Assembly: GCF_003725735.1 (NCBI RefSeq)
Contig: NZ_RJTM01000102.1
Span: 1-64,000, forward strand
DNA length: 64,000 bases
Source: Sinomicrobium pectinilyticum
GTDB taxonomy: Bacteria > Bacteroidota > Bacteroidia > Flavobacteriales > Flavobacteriaceae
Direction of reading: 5' to 3'
Both the position numbers and the translations under genes were made by a program. Positions 8,419 to 16,556 of the stretch are shown piece by piece. The notes under the pieces are model-generated. The model searched no databases, was not told where the DNA came from, and was given only the letters and a program-made list of their open reading frames with translations. Numbering within the stretch: position 1 is the first letter of the stretch; each line of letters opens with the position of its first letter.

Positions 8419-8863
8419 GTTGGTTTTATTACTAGAATCAATCTAATTCATATATCACTTTAACTACCGACCAATTAAATTATGTCTATCTTTTTAAGAA
8501 ATGTTCTCATATACTGGACAATGAAATTTACCTTCATGTGCATTTAAGAATTGGGTATACATTTTAATCCACAATCAAAACGAAATGAAGATGATTGGAT
8601 GGACAGTAAATAGAAAGCAAGCTGGTGACTTCTCCCTAAAATTGTGAAATTATACAAAGAAAGGACGGAACTTGTTTCCGTATGCCAACACTTTCTATTC
8701 TGGTGAATGAAATCCACCTTGTCTAAATTTACGAAAATCCAATTTTGCTGGCAATTTTCCATAAAAAAATAGCCTGGCGCTGGCACAGGCGATTTTTTAG
8801 TATTTTGTAACTCTTCCGGACTGTATAGCAAAGTTGTCCAGAAAGGTCTGGATTTATAGCCTC
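8419..8863. other. Gene-poor interval, 445 bp
   Basis: A 95-codon minus-strand frame exists (8544-8831), but it covers the 3' region of the lipoprotein gene and its terminator and has no protein character. The last about 100 bp (8767-8863) resemble 10556-10655, the 3' region of a related lipoprotein gene. Nothing else recognisable. Confidence 0.5.
8763..8798. terminator. Bidirectional intrinsic terminator
   Basis: Stem GCCTG/CAGGC (8772-8776 with 8786-8790), flanked by an A-run on the left and a T-run on the right, so it can end transcription on both strands. It would stop the minus-strand lipoprotein array and the plus-strand gene at 8230. Related hairpins lie at 10561-10585 and 14771-14799. 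Confidence 0.6.
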
Positions 8864-9394
8864 CTATTCTTTTAGAAATCTAACAGCCATACATTCATCC
8901 GGGTCTCCGATAGGGATTAATATAACTGCTTTTTCATCCTTTACGTAAATTTGCCAGGAAGCTAAATATCCCTTTAAGTCTGTTTGCTCCTTGTTAAAGT
9001 TAATATCCATGACTAAGTGGGCAGATTCGTCATGAGCTGTAGATTTCCAGCTTCCGCGCACGTCAATACCTTCAATCTTTCCATCATAATAAGCATCGAA
9101 ATCAAATGTCCCCTCCGGAATATTTTTCATCTCAAAGGTGCCATCAGATTTTATGATTAGATAACCGTCCTTTATATTCTTGTATTCCTTAACTGTTTTA
9201 ATGGTTTTTGCATCAAGCTTATATTTTCCGATCAAAAATTCAGGCTTTGGATTGTGGCTTATTGCATCCAAACCAGAATTCAAATTACAAGGAATTATCC
9301 GGGAGCAATTTGTCAAAATGCCCATTCCAAAGATTGCGTATATCCCCCATCTATACTTAAAGGAGCTTTGAATATATTGGAATATTATTATCAT
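8864..9394 (-). CDS. Small lipoprotein, paralogue array member 4
   Basis: The product has 176 residues. The signal anchor ends in a lipobox ILTNC, then 'SRIIPCNLNSGL' with a second Cys. The body has 'FLIGKY', a DG-turn strand 'LIIKSDGTFEMKNIPEG', 'IDVRGSWK' and the C-terminal 'ILIPIGDPDECMAVRF'. The genes at 9992 and 10656 share all of these blocks, so they are tandem paralogues. The beta-strand pattern (GKY...DGTFE...G.W) is lipocalin-like. The four lipoproteins follow a 600-residue secreted protein on the same strand. They might be immunity or chaperone partners of it, but this is inference. Confidence 0.75.
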   Translation of the reverse strand: MIIIFQYIQSSFKYRWGIYAIFGMGILTNCSRIIPCNLNSGLDAISHNPKPEFLIGKYKLDAKTIKTVKEYKNIKDGYLIIKSDGTFEMKNIPEGTFDFDAYYDGKIEGIDVRGSWKSTAHDESAHLVMDINFNKEQTDLKGYLASWQIYVKDEKAVILIPIGDPDECMAVRFLKE

Positions 9395-9445
9395 ATTTAT
9401 CTTTTTCTAATTTTAAATCATGGTCTTCCTTTCCATAATGAGCCA

Positions 9446-9823
9446 CTATTCTTTTCGATAAAAACTAACATCATAATGATCTATAAACAAGATGTCATCA
9501 TTTCTATGTATAGCAGGATATTTATATATTTCATCCCGGATATATTCTGAAGGGACATCGTGAAGAAATATCAGGTTTTTAAATCGGACATCGCAGCTTT
9601 CTTTAAAGAACTCCCATGTCCCGTGGTTCTTTTTGGTCAAAGAATCTTTTGTAAATACCTGTTCAAAAGTGCCATCAGGTTTTATAATTAAAATGTTTTC
9701 CGCCTGCTTAACAAAAGTATTTTTATAAATGCCTTCTATGGGTTTTTTATTGTTACATTGATCCCTTGAAATACACCCCATTAACATGGGAATCAGACCT
9801 AACATTAGTAAAATATTTTTCAT
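9446..9823 (-). CDS. Small lipoprotein, divergent array member 3
   Basis: The product has 125 residues. The signal peptide ends in the lipobox LMGC (about residues 14-17). The body has 'GIYKNTF', 'ILIIKPDGTFEQVF' and 'HGTWEFF', the same strand order (G.Y, DGTFE, GTW) as its neighbours, but it lacks their GDPDEC tail and ends in 'DVSFYRKE'. It therefore looks like a related fold rather than a recent duplicate. It sits between two close paralogues on the minus strand. No family name can be given with confidence. Confidence 0.7.
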   Translation of the reverse strand: MKNILLMLGLIPMLMGCISRDQCNNKKPIEGIYKNTFVKQAENILIIKPDGTFEQVFTKDSLTKKNHGTWEFFKESCDVRFKNLIFLHDVPSEYIRDEIYKYPAIHRNDDILFIDHYDVSFYRKE

Positions 9824-9991
9824 TGTAGCCTGAGTGTGGATTTAAAGATTTGCTTGATCATACAGAGTCGTCAATATTTACCATTGCCTTATGATTTCAT
9901 TTTCTTTTTGTGTCTTTAGAAGTAGGGATTAACAGATTAAGAAAATGGATCAATAGAATAAAAGAATAATTTTTCAAGATATTATTACAGA

Positions 9992-10513
9992 TTATTCTTT
10001 TATAAATCTTACGGCCCTACATTCATCCGGATCACCAACGGGAATTATAATGACGGCTTTTTCACCCTTAGAAAAGATTTGCCAGGAAGTGCCGTAATCT
10101 TCAGCATTTATTTGATCTTTGTTAAAGTCTACATTTACAGAAAAAAAGGTTGCTTTTTCATGAGTTACAGCTTTCCACTTCCCTCGAACATCTATCTTTT
10201 TAGTCTTATCCTCATAATAGAAAGCGTCAAGATCAAGTATCCCTGCCGGGATATCCTTGATCTCGTAAACGCCATTTAATTTTATGTTCATGCTCGGATG
10301 TTTCATGTCCTTATAGGTTTTAAACCATTCTATAGTTTTAGAATCAGGTACATACTTGCCAACCAAAAATTCTGGTTCGGGTTTATCCTCAAGGACGGTC
10401 AATCCGGAACTCAAATTACATGGAAGTATTCGAGAGCAACTGGTAAGAAGAAATCCAATTACTGCTAATCCGTATAAGAACAATCTTTGAATATATAGGT
10501 TCATTTTCAGCAT
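9992..10513 (-). CDS. Small lipoprotein, paralogue array member 2
   Basis: The product has 173 residues; an ATG at 10504 is an alternative start. The lipobox is LLTSC, followed by 'SRILPCNLSSGL'. Conserved blocks with members 1 and 4 are 'PEFLVGKY', 'IDVRGKWKAVTHE', 'SWQIFSKGEKAVIIIPV' and the tail GDPDECRAVRFIKE. The second Cys after the lipidated one and the Cys in the tail are conserved in the three paralogues and may form a disulfide. About 170 nt separate it from member 3 and about 140 nt from member 1. Confidence 0.75.
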   Translation of the reverse strand: MLKMNLYIQRLFLYGLAVIGFLLTSCSRILPCNLSSGLTVLEDKPEPEFLVGKYVPDSKTIEWFKTYKDMKHPSMNIKLNGVYEIKDIPAGILDLDAFYYEDKTKKIDVRGKWKAVTHEKATFFSVNVDFNKDQINAEDYGTSWQIFSKGEKAVIIIPVGDPDECRAVRFIKE

Positions 10514-10560
10514 TTTAGTTGATTGTGTTCTAAATTGTTGTTTAAAAGGATATATGAAAA

Positions 10561-10585
10561 ATCGCCCGGCAAGAGTTCAGGCGAT
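10561..10585. terminator. Hairpin after lipoprotein array member 1
   Basis: Perfect 6-bp stem ATCGCC (10561-10566) / GGCGAT (10580-10585) with an A-run on the left side, which reads as a T-run on the minus strand. It lies 70 nt past the stop of the gene at 10656 and resembles the hairpins at 8772 and 14777. Confidence 0.55.
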
Positions 10586-10655
10586 GTTTTAGTGTTTTGT
10601 AATTCTAACAAACTGTATAGCAAAGTCGTCCATAAAGGTCTGGACTTATAGTCTC

Positions 10656-11183
10656 CTATTCTTTTATAAATCTTACGGCCCTACATTCATCTGGGTCCCC
10701 CAAAGGTATTATAATTACAGCCTTTCCATCTTTAGAGAGGATTTGCCAGGTAACCAGATATCCTTTGTCATTAAGGATTGTGGGCTTTTTGTCAAAACTG
10801 ATATCTGCAAATAAGTGTGCAGATTCTTTATGTATTCCGGATTTCCATGTGCCCGTAAAGTCTACGCCTTTAGTTTGACCCGCAGCATAAGATTTGATGT
10901 CAAATACACTTATTGGAATATTCCTTATCTCAATGGAGCCATCGGGATTGATATTAAGATACCCTCCCTCGTAGCCCTTTATCATTTCAAGGGTTGCAGC
11001 GTCTGTAATATAATGGCCGATTAAGAATTCCTGTTCCGGACGGTCTTTTACCGGGGTGAATTTCGAATCTAAGCGACAAGGTGTGAATCGGGCACAATTG
11101 GTTAAAAAAAACATTCCTATTATAAAGCACATTATTATCCTATACGACAATGATGTTTGGATACGGTAAAAAACTTTTTGCAT
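10656..11183 (-). CDS. Small lipoprotein, paralogue array member 1
   Basis: The product has 175 residues. The signal peptide carries the lipobox FLTNC, then 'ARFTPCRLDS'. Shared blocks with the other members are 'FLIGHY', 'LNINPDGSIEIRNIP', 'VDFTGTWKSGIHKESAHLF' and the tail GDPDECRAVRFIKE. It starts 1 nt after the stop codon of the 600-residue secreted protein, so the two are almost certainly one operon. This tight link is the main reason to think the lipoproteins work with that protein. Confidence 0.75.
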   Translation of the reverse strand: MQKVFYRIQTSLSYRIIMCFIIGMFFLTNCARFTPCRLDSKFTPVKDRPEQEFLIGHYITDAATLEMIKGYEGGYLNINPDGSIEIRNIPISVFDIKSYAAGQTKGVDFTGTWKSGIHKESAHLFADISFDKKPTILNDKGYLVTWQILSKDGKAVIIIPLGDPDECRAVRFIKE

Positions 11184-11184
11184 T

Positions 11185-12987
11185 TTATTTTATTTTAAGT
11201 TTAAATTTAAATGTTTGTGTTATGGTAGATAAAGGTTTATTCTTACCATTACCTGTTCGCTTATAGCTTTCCGCAATGTGTAACAGCAAGGAATTTCTGG
11301 AAGTGGGGTTGGTTAATTCCACGTTTATCCATCCCTCTTCATCACTTGGAGTATAGTCAATGCTTGCACCGCCAATGAAAAATTGTACCCAATTGGCTTT
11401 TATATGCTTATTAAAAGAGTCTTTAACCGTTGTATGATCAGGACTAAAACTATAACTTCCTAGAATGGTGTTTCCAGATTTGACAAATTCTTCAAAAGTT
11501 AATTTTTTGTCATGTAATATACTTAAAAAATCTTTTTTAATATCGGAAGGTACCTGACCGGCAAGCATTTGTTTGGTCATATCATAGTCAAACGGAAAAT
11601 CCCGGTTATCTTTTCCTGTTCCGGTAGCAAACTCATATAATAATATTGCCACCCCATTTTTTCCATTGACCTTAAATTGTTTTTGTTTTTCCGTTTCGGA
11701 TGTAATATTTGCTTTGGGATTCATGTAAAGTGCAGTTTTCTTTAAGGCAAAAATGAAAGAGTTGTCAACAGCCTCTATCATTTCTTTTTCTGCGTAGTCC
11801 GGGACTTTATCTTTTAATTTGTATACCTTTTCGGCATACTCGCGTGCACGTTTTAGCCAGGGAGAGTTGAGCGGGTTAAAATTTCCCGACTTGAGATATT
11901 CATCAAATTCCGCGAGTTCGGACAGGGTAATGGCTGCACTAGATGGTGGATTACCCATTATCCTGGCAATTTCTTTTTCCCTGTTAGCTTCAAACATTTT
12001 AGCCACATGCTCTGGTCTCAGGTGGCCTAGGTAACCCTGCGCTGCCCGTCTTATCATCTCCAATTCATACTCAGGGTCGAAGGCTTTTATTGCTTCCGAG
12101 ATCTTAGGGGCATTTTTATTCCCAATTTGAAGCATATAGGAATTTGTGGCATAATTGGGAATCTGATACCTGGTAAGGACTGAAGGATATTGTAATATGC
12201 TTTGTGTATTATAGGAAATAATGTAGGCAGTCATAAGGCCTATTTTATCCTGAAGAGAACGGCTCTTGTAATGTGAAACCCTGTCTTGTACCAGCTTATC
12301 CACAAGGATATTAGAATCCCAACCTACTTTCATTAATCCTTTTTCTATACTGGAGTTCTTCGTGCTTTCCAGGTGATGTTTTCCAAAACTTGCGACAGAC
12401 TTTTTTCTTATTTCATCATGTTTCGCTATGGTTTTAATATCCTTAAGCTTTACACCCTGAACTTTAAAACTACCAATGCTTGATTGGTTAACCTTTCCAC
12501 TATTTATCTCTGCTTTGCGTTGCTTTAGCAATAATAATTCGGAAGTATAATTATCTCTGGAACGGCCTTCATCAAATGATTTCTTATGATAGTTTGCAGC
12601 TAAATCGGCTGCTTTATACTTGGTGCGCATGGTTCTTTCCTCATACGCTTTAAACATAGCTTTTTGAGCATCCTTGAAACCGTTGAAATTTTTATTTAAG
12701 GTACTTTCGATAGATTTCTCCAGGGTGCTTTCTTGTTTGGAAAGCCAAGCTTTCAAGGCTTTTTGGTGTGCTGCCCTCATGGCATTGTCCAATGCTATCA
12801 AATCATTAATGGCCGTGAATTTAATAGTGTGATTAAATGGTTCCTCGGCTGCGGCCACAGCTCCTGGTTCCATTAGTGGCGACACATCTTCTACCGAAGA
12901 TTCTTCGTATTGTTTATATTGAGCCGAAAGCGGAGTATATCCCAAAAGACAAAGCAGGGAAAGTATAGCTAAGTAATTTTTCTTCAT
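11185..12987 (-). CDS. Secreted protein of unknown function, 600 residues, lipoprotein-linked
   Basis: The signal peptide is clear (cleaved after LSAQ, about residue 22). Residues 65-200 are Lys/Glu-rich helices, probably coiled coil ('KALKAWLSKQESTLEKSIES'). The C-terminal about 170 residues hold a distinct block: 'ILLYEFATGTGKDNRDFPF', 'FIGGASIDYTP' and 'TNPTSRNSLLLHI', ending in 'ITQTFKFKLKIK'. I recall similar YEFATGTG/NPTSRNSLLLH blocks at the ends of other Bacteroidota secreted proteins, but cannot name the family. No T9SS signal is seen. Upstream (12 nt) is a Sel1-repeat protein with a T9SS signal; downstream (1 nt) are the lipoproteins. A secreted effector with cognate lipoproteins is one possible reading. 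Confidence 0.7.
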   Translation of the reverse strand: MKKNYLAILSLLCLLGYTPLSAQYKQYEESSVEDVSPLMEPGAVAAAEEPFNHTIKFTAINDLIALDNAMRAAHQKALKAWLSKQESTLEKSIESTLNKNFNGFKDAQKAMFKAYEERTMRTKYKAADLAANYHKKSFDEGRSRDNYTSELLLLKQRKAEINSGKVNQSSIGSFKVQGVKLKDIKTIAKHDEIRKKSVASFGKHHLESTKNSSIEKGLMKVGWDSNILVDKLVQDRVSHYKSRSLQDKIGLMTAYIISYNTQSILQYPSVLTRYQIPNYATNSYMLQIGNKNAPKISEAIKAFDPEYELEMIRRAAQGYLGHLRPEHVAKMFEANREKEIARIMGNPPSSAAITLSELAEFDEYLKSGNFNPLNSPWLKRAREYAEKVYKLKDKVPDYAEKEMIEAVDNSFIFALKKTALYMNPKANITSETEKQKQFKVNGKNGVAILLYEFATGTGKDNRDFPFDYDMTKQMLAGQVPSDIKKDFLSILHDKKLTFEEFVKSGNTILGSYSFSPDHTTVKDSFNKHIKANWVQFFIGGASIDYTPSDEEGWINVELTNPTSRNSLLLHIAESYKRTGNGKNKPLSTITQTFKFKLKIK

Positions 12988-12999
12988 CGTAGTAAATGA

Positions 13000-14337
13000 T
13001 TATTTCTTTAATACCTGTTTTGAATATTTTTTTCCGGCAATTTTAACCTGGATAATGTAGACACCAGGTATAAGGCTTTGTCCGGGAATCGTAAGGGTAT
13101 GCCTTCCCTTTTGTTGCTCTTTTTCAGCTGTAACTACTGATTTGAGCCTTCCATAATGGTCATATAATGTAATTTCAACAGGAGAGGGTTTCTCAACTTC
13201 ATAGGTAACCAGAATATCACTAGCAAAGGGATTGGGGTAAACAGTGAAAGAGACCTTATCTTCTTCCAGTAAATCACTGCCACTCTCTTTGGTGAAATTT
13301 TTGTGAAGTACCATAACCAGGGGAGGGCCGGGTTCTGACCAGTTGGAGATCCAGGTTTCCAGCCGGGCGATCAGAAAATCATTACCGTCTTTGTTTTTTT
13401 CTTCCAAAGAGATAGAAACTATTTCATATTCAAGTTCCTTTTCAGTAGGGTGATCCGTGAAATCCTGTTCAACCGAAATATTGGCATTAGGCAGCGTAAA
13501 AGAATTATTATGCCATATTATGGAACTTTCAGTTTCTTTATGCTCTATAGAAATAACCGCATGATCAGGTTGGATACCATCAGCTTCATTCGATAGACGG
13601 AGAACAGCAGAACGAACTTTCAATAATTTTTCTCCGGCCCAATCCATTTCATATAGACTTCCCTGCCACTCTCCGATAAGTGAATCGGAATGGATAGTAG
13701 ATTTCGGTAGCCGATGAGCTAAGGTTTGACTATTAACAGGTATCGTTGAATTTGAAATTGCTGTTTGTGTAGAGTTATTGTTGTTGCTACGTTCATGTTC
13801 TTCCCATTGTGTGAGTAGTGTCCTGCTATTATATATGGGGTTGTTGCGCAAGATTTCCATGGCTTTTTCTTTATTCTCCACAATACCCAATCCGTAATAG
13901 TAGCACTTGGCAAGCCAATGTTTGGCCATACCGTAGTTACTTTTTTCAAACCATTCTATTGCCTTTCCATAATCCTGTTCTATACTGCCCATACCCTTTA
14001 AATAAAGATACCCCAAGCTATAAGCAGCTTTTTCACTACCCAATATATGGGCATAGGAAAACCACTCTCTTGCTTCATCAAAACTCAGGGTACAACCTAT
14101 ACCGTCTTTATAAAATATACCCATCAAACATGCCGCATCCGCATTTCCTTCCAGGGCACAGGATTTTACTTGTTCAAATATTTCTTCCGATTGTTGTTGG
14201 GTGATTTTGGAGATATCCGGATAACTTTCCACAATCTTTAGGATTTCCTCACATTTCTGTGGATTTGTGGATTGCGCAAATGCATCCGTAGGACTAAAGA
14301 GCACTAGGGCCAGCCCTATTAAAAGGTGATTTTTCAT
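13000..14337 (-). CDS. Sel1-repeat protein with type IX secretion signal
   Basis: The product has 445 residues with a signal peptide cleaved after AFAQ. Residues about 55-170 contain Sel1-like repeats ('AACLMGIFYKDGIGC', 'AAYSLGYLYLKGMG', 'AKHWLAKCYYYGLGI'), which form helical scaffolds for protein contacts. A beta-rich middle (220-350) contains 'LIGEWQGSLYEM'. The last about 80 residues are a type A T9SS sorting domain: 'VYPNPFASDILVTYEVE', 'ITLYDHYGRL', 'GVYIIQVKIAGKKYSKQV', Lys-rich end. It is therefore exported by T9SS and possibly cell-surface anchored. It is the first gene of the array. Confidence 0.85.
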   Translation of the reverse strand: MKNHLLIGLALVLFSPTDAFAQSTNPQKCEEILKIVESYPDISKITQQQSEEIFEQVKSCALEGNADAACLMGIFYKDGIGCTLSFDEAREWFSYAHILGSEKAAYSLGYLYLKGMGSIEQDYGKAIEWFEKSNYGMAKHWLAKCYYYGLGIVENKEKAMEILRNNPIYNSRTLLTQWEEHERSNNNNSTQTAISNSTIPVNSQTLAHRLPKSTIHSDSLIGEWQGSLYEMDWAGEKLLKVRSAVLRLSNEADGIQPDHAVISIEHKETESSIIWHNNSFTLPNANISVEQDFTDHPTEKELEYEIVSISLEEKNKDGNDFLIARLETWISNWSEPGPPLVMVLHKNFTKESGSDLLEEDKVSFTVYPNPFASDILVTYEVEKPSPVEITLYDHYGRLKSVVTAEKEQQKGRHTLTIPGQSLIPGVYIIQVKIAGKKYSKQVLKK

Positions 14338-15079
14338 GCGTAGAAATTTGATATAATTGTTGAGTTTTTGCGTATTTACCGAAATCGGCGGGCAAAATTA
14401 CATTATTATGTAATAAAATACTTTTCTATTTTTAAAATAAATACACACATATTATAATGTTTTTAGTGTTAAATAATTATCCATAACATAGAGGATATTT
14501 CCTCTACAAAGACTGGAAAAAAGAAAATAACCCTTAAAATTTATTCCGTTTTATACAATGAACAGACACGGCATAAGCCCTGAGTTTCAAACTTAAAGAA
14601 TAAAAAAATGTAAAAACATAGGGGCTTTCCTAGTTTTTCTCTCTCAAAAATGTTTAGATAACCTCTATGTGTGTAGTGGGATTTAGGTAAGCATGTTTGA
14701 TCAGCAGTAGTGTTATTTATTTTTCTTTTATTGAAGAAGCAGAGGTTTTTAACGATTGATATGAGATATAAAAAAATCGCCCGGTATAAGCACAGGCGAC
14801 TTCTCTGCTTTAAGGATACATGGAGCCCTTAAAATTATTTATTCTGTGTAATTTAGGACAAGGAATATGGTGAAATTCTTTTTATTGTTTATCCCATTAT
14901 CCTATTCAAATATAACCTTTGTATTTTTAGATTGCCAATTTCTTTTTTTGAACAAACTTGTAGTTGGAGCAAAATCCCGTTTCAGTTGCAATTTTTCTGG
15001 CTTGTTTGGAAAACGCTGCAAACGTTTATATATGATGCCCCTTGTTTCCGTTACGCTCCGAGGGATAGTTGGTAAAAGA
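14338..15079. other. Intergenic region, 742 bp, AT-rich with one hairpin
   Basis: No supported gene. Short frames at 14867-15124 (+) and 14902-15150 (-) run into the toxin gene in other frames and show no protein features. The left end must hold the promoter of the Sel1 gene. The hairpin at 14771-14799 is the only clear structure. Confidence 0.5.
14771..14799. terminator. Hairpin with A-run, likely minus-strand terminator
   Basis: Stem TCGCC (14777-14781) / GGCGA (14795-14799) preceded by six A, giving a T-run on the minus strand. It belongs to the same hairpin type as 10561-10585 and 8772-8790 and could end transcripts from the toxin-antitoxin pair, whose stop is 280 nt upstream. Confidence 0.45.
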
Positions 15080-15376
15080 TCAAATCCTTTGTATTCCTGT
15101 TTCCGGGTTTCTTTTGGTATGTAATACCGCATGAACAAAAACTGTATCATCTTCTAGGGTATAATATATGCCGTAAGGAAATTTTTGTAGAAAGATAATT
15201 CTAATCTGTTTATATCGCTTTTGGTAATGTTCCGGGCTTGCCTTAAGATTTTCAATACCCTTATCAAGTTCATTTATAAATGCTTTAGGAAGATGTTCGG
15301 CCTGCTCTGCATACCATGCTATAGCTTCAACGATATCTTTTTCAGCTAATGTTTTAACTATCAACTTATAAGCCAT
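15080..15376 (-). CDS. ParE/RelE-family toxin
   Basis: The product has 98 residues, typical for the family. Recognisable parts are the N-terminal 'AYKLIVKTLAEKDIVEAIAW', the helix 'AKAFINELDKGIENLKASPE'-like segment, 'RIIFLQKFPYGIYYTLEDD' and the C-terminal 'VFVHAVLHTKRNPE'. This order matches ParE/RelE plasmid-stabilisation toxins, which act on gyrase or ribosome-bound mRNA; which applies here cannot be told. The gene overlaps its antitoxin by 11 nt, so the antitoxin is translated first. Confidence 0.85.
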   Translation of the reverse strand: MAYKLIVKTLAEKDIVEAIAWYAEQAEHLPKAFINELDKGIENLKASPEHYQKRYKQIRIIFLQKFPYGIYYTLEDDTVFVHAVLHTKRNPETGIQRI

Positions 15377-15599
15377 ACTGTTGCTTTAAGGAAGCCTTGA
15401 TATCGTCCCAGTCTTTTCCGTCAGCAGGGTTTTCCCTGTGGTGCTTTAGGCGTATATCTATGATTTCCTTATGAGAACGTGTTAAACCAGGCTCTTCTGT
15501 TTCAGTTTCTATAATGGCATTAAAGATTTTGAGAATTCGCTCATCCGCATGCTCTATATACTTTCTAATCCTGTTCCTTAAATCCATTGAAGTGTCCAT
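15366..15599 (-). CDS. Antitoxin of ParDE/RelBE-type module
   Basis: The product has 77 residues: an acidic, helical protein with N-terminal 'LRNRIRKYIEHADERILKIF' and C-terminal 'DWDDIKASLKQQYGL'. This matches the short Bacteroidota antitoxins coded just before ParE-like toxins. The N-terminal helix pair probably contacts DNA for autoregulation, and the C-terminal tail wraps the toxin. The 11-nt overlap with the toxin gene supports the pairing. Confidence 0.8.
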   Translation of the reverse strand: MDTSMDLRNRIRKYIEHADERILKIFNAIIETETEEPGLTRSHKEIIDIRLKHHRENPADGKDWDDIKASLKQQYGL

Positions 15600-15938
15600 A
15601 ACGTACTGTATTGTACACCAAATTTATTAAATAATAACCAAAAAGGAGGTGTTTTCCAGTGTTTTATGAAAATTTTCTCTTTTAAAAGGGGAACTACATT
15701 CTTTAATTCTATTGAAATGGTGTTAATTCTCCATATTCTACATTGAAATGAGTTAATACCCGTCTATCGATTTACCTGTCATAAGCAGGATTCTCCATGT
15801 CTACTGTATTCAAACGAGCACCAGTGGAGCTTTTTCATTTCGATCACTTTTTCCCTAAATACTTAAAAACCTTTTTTTTCGAAACATTGCCGCTTTTTGT
15901 CTTTTTCGTGGTTTCTCTTTTTGCCAGTTGGGAGACAA
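15600..15938. other. Intergenic region, 339 bp
   Basis: No supported gene or RNA. The part next to 15600 must carry the toxin-antitoxin promoter. AT-rich, no strong hairpin seen. Confidence 0.45.
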
Positions 15939-16493
15939 TTATTTTGTGTTAATACATTCTAATAGCTGATACCAATTTCCAGCTCCTTGTTCACCTTCAG
16001 GTTTATCTACAATTTTAACTCTTTTGTTACGTGGCGATCGGCACAACAAATCCGTAATACGCATAGATTCGTTATTAATGTCTTCTCTTACAGCTACCGG
16101 AAGAAACTCCAATAGTTTTTTGGCAGTGATAGGGTTGTTTAGCTTTCCGTCATCAATGAGTTTATCTATTTCTTTCCCTAAATCAATCTTTTTATGTTCC
16201 CTTTTTGGCTTTGTACCTGCTTTTTCAATGTCTAATATAGCTTTTTGCGTTTCTAAAGGTAATTTCTTGATAGATGGTTTACGCTGTTTTGGATTCATAA
16301 TTTGAAAGTTATGTAATCCATAAACGTTTGCAATATTTTCAATCTCTTGAGGGGTCGGAGTTTGTTTTCCAGACTCTATTCTTGAATACTGATTCTTCTT
16401 TAATTTGGCAAGCTGCTCAACAACTTCTTGAGTCAATTTATAATGTAATCTATACTCTTTGAAGACATCTCTTAAACGTTTATTTTCATTCAT
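15939..16493 (-). CDS. XRE-family transcriptional regulator
   Basis: The product has 184 residues. Residues 7-65 are a classical XRE helix-turn-helix: 'VFKEYRLHYKLTQEVVEQL' then 'KLKKNQYSRIESGKQTPTPQ' and 'EIENIANVYGL'. The C-terminal 115 residues are basic and contain 'GKEIDKLIDDGKLNNPITAK' and a tail 'GAGNWYQLLECI'; I do not recognise them as a named domain. A 7-bp inverted repeat (TATCGAA/TTCGATA) just upstream overlaps a strong divergent promoter, so the protein probably represses that promoter and itself. Confidence 0.8.
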   Translation of the reverse strand: MNENKRLRDVFKEYRLHYKLTQEVVEQLAKLKKNQYSRIESGKQTPTPQEIENIANVYGLHNFQIMNPKQRKPSIKKLPLETQKAILDIEKAGTKPKREHKKIDLGKEIDKLIDDGKLNNPITAKKLLEFLPVAVREDINNESMRITDLLCRSPRNKRVKIVDKPEGEQGAGNWYQLLECINTK

Positions 16494-16510
16494 CTCTAAT
16501 TTTTTAATAT

Positions 16511-16556
16511 TATCGAATTAAAATATTTGTGTATTTCGATATTTTTCATATCTTTG
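16511..16556 (+). promoter_or_regulatory. Strong plus-strand promoter with overlapping inverted repeat
   Basis: TTTG at 16526-16529 and TATCTTTG at 16549-16556, 19 bp apart, form a near-ideal Bacteroidota promoter reading rightward. TATCGAA (16511-16517) and TTCGATA (16535-16541) form an inverted repeat spanning the upstream box. This is a plausible operator for the XRE protein whose ATG is 18 bp to the left. Transcription would start near 16563 and enter a region with no convincing gene. Confidence 0.6.

Noticed and set aside
8544-8831. 95-codon minus-strand frame
   Set aside because: It runs through a terminator and the 3' region shared between lipoprotein genes, has no signal or fold pattern and no promoter.
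14867-15150. Small frames on both strands downstream of the ParE-type toxin
   Set aside because: They overlap the toxin's 3' end in other frames and carry no recognisable protein features.
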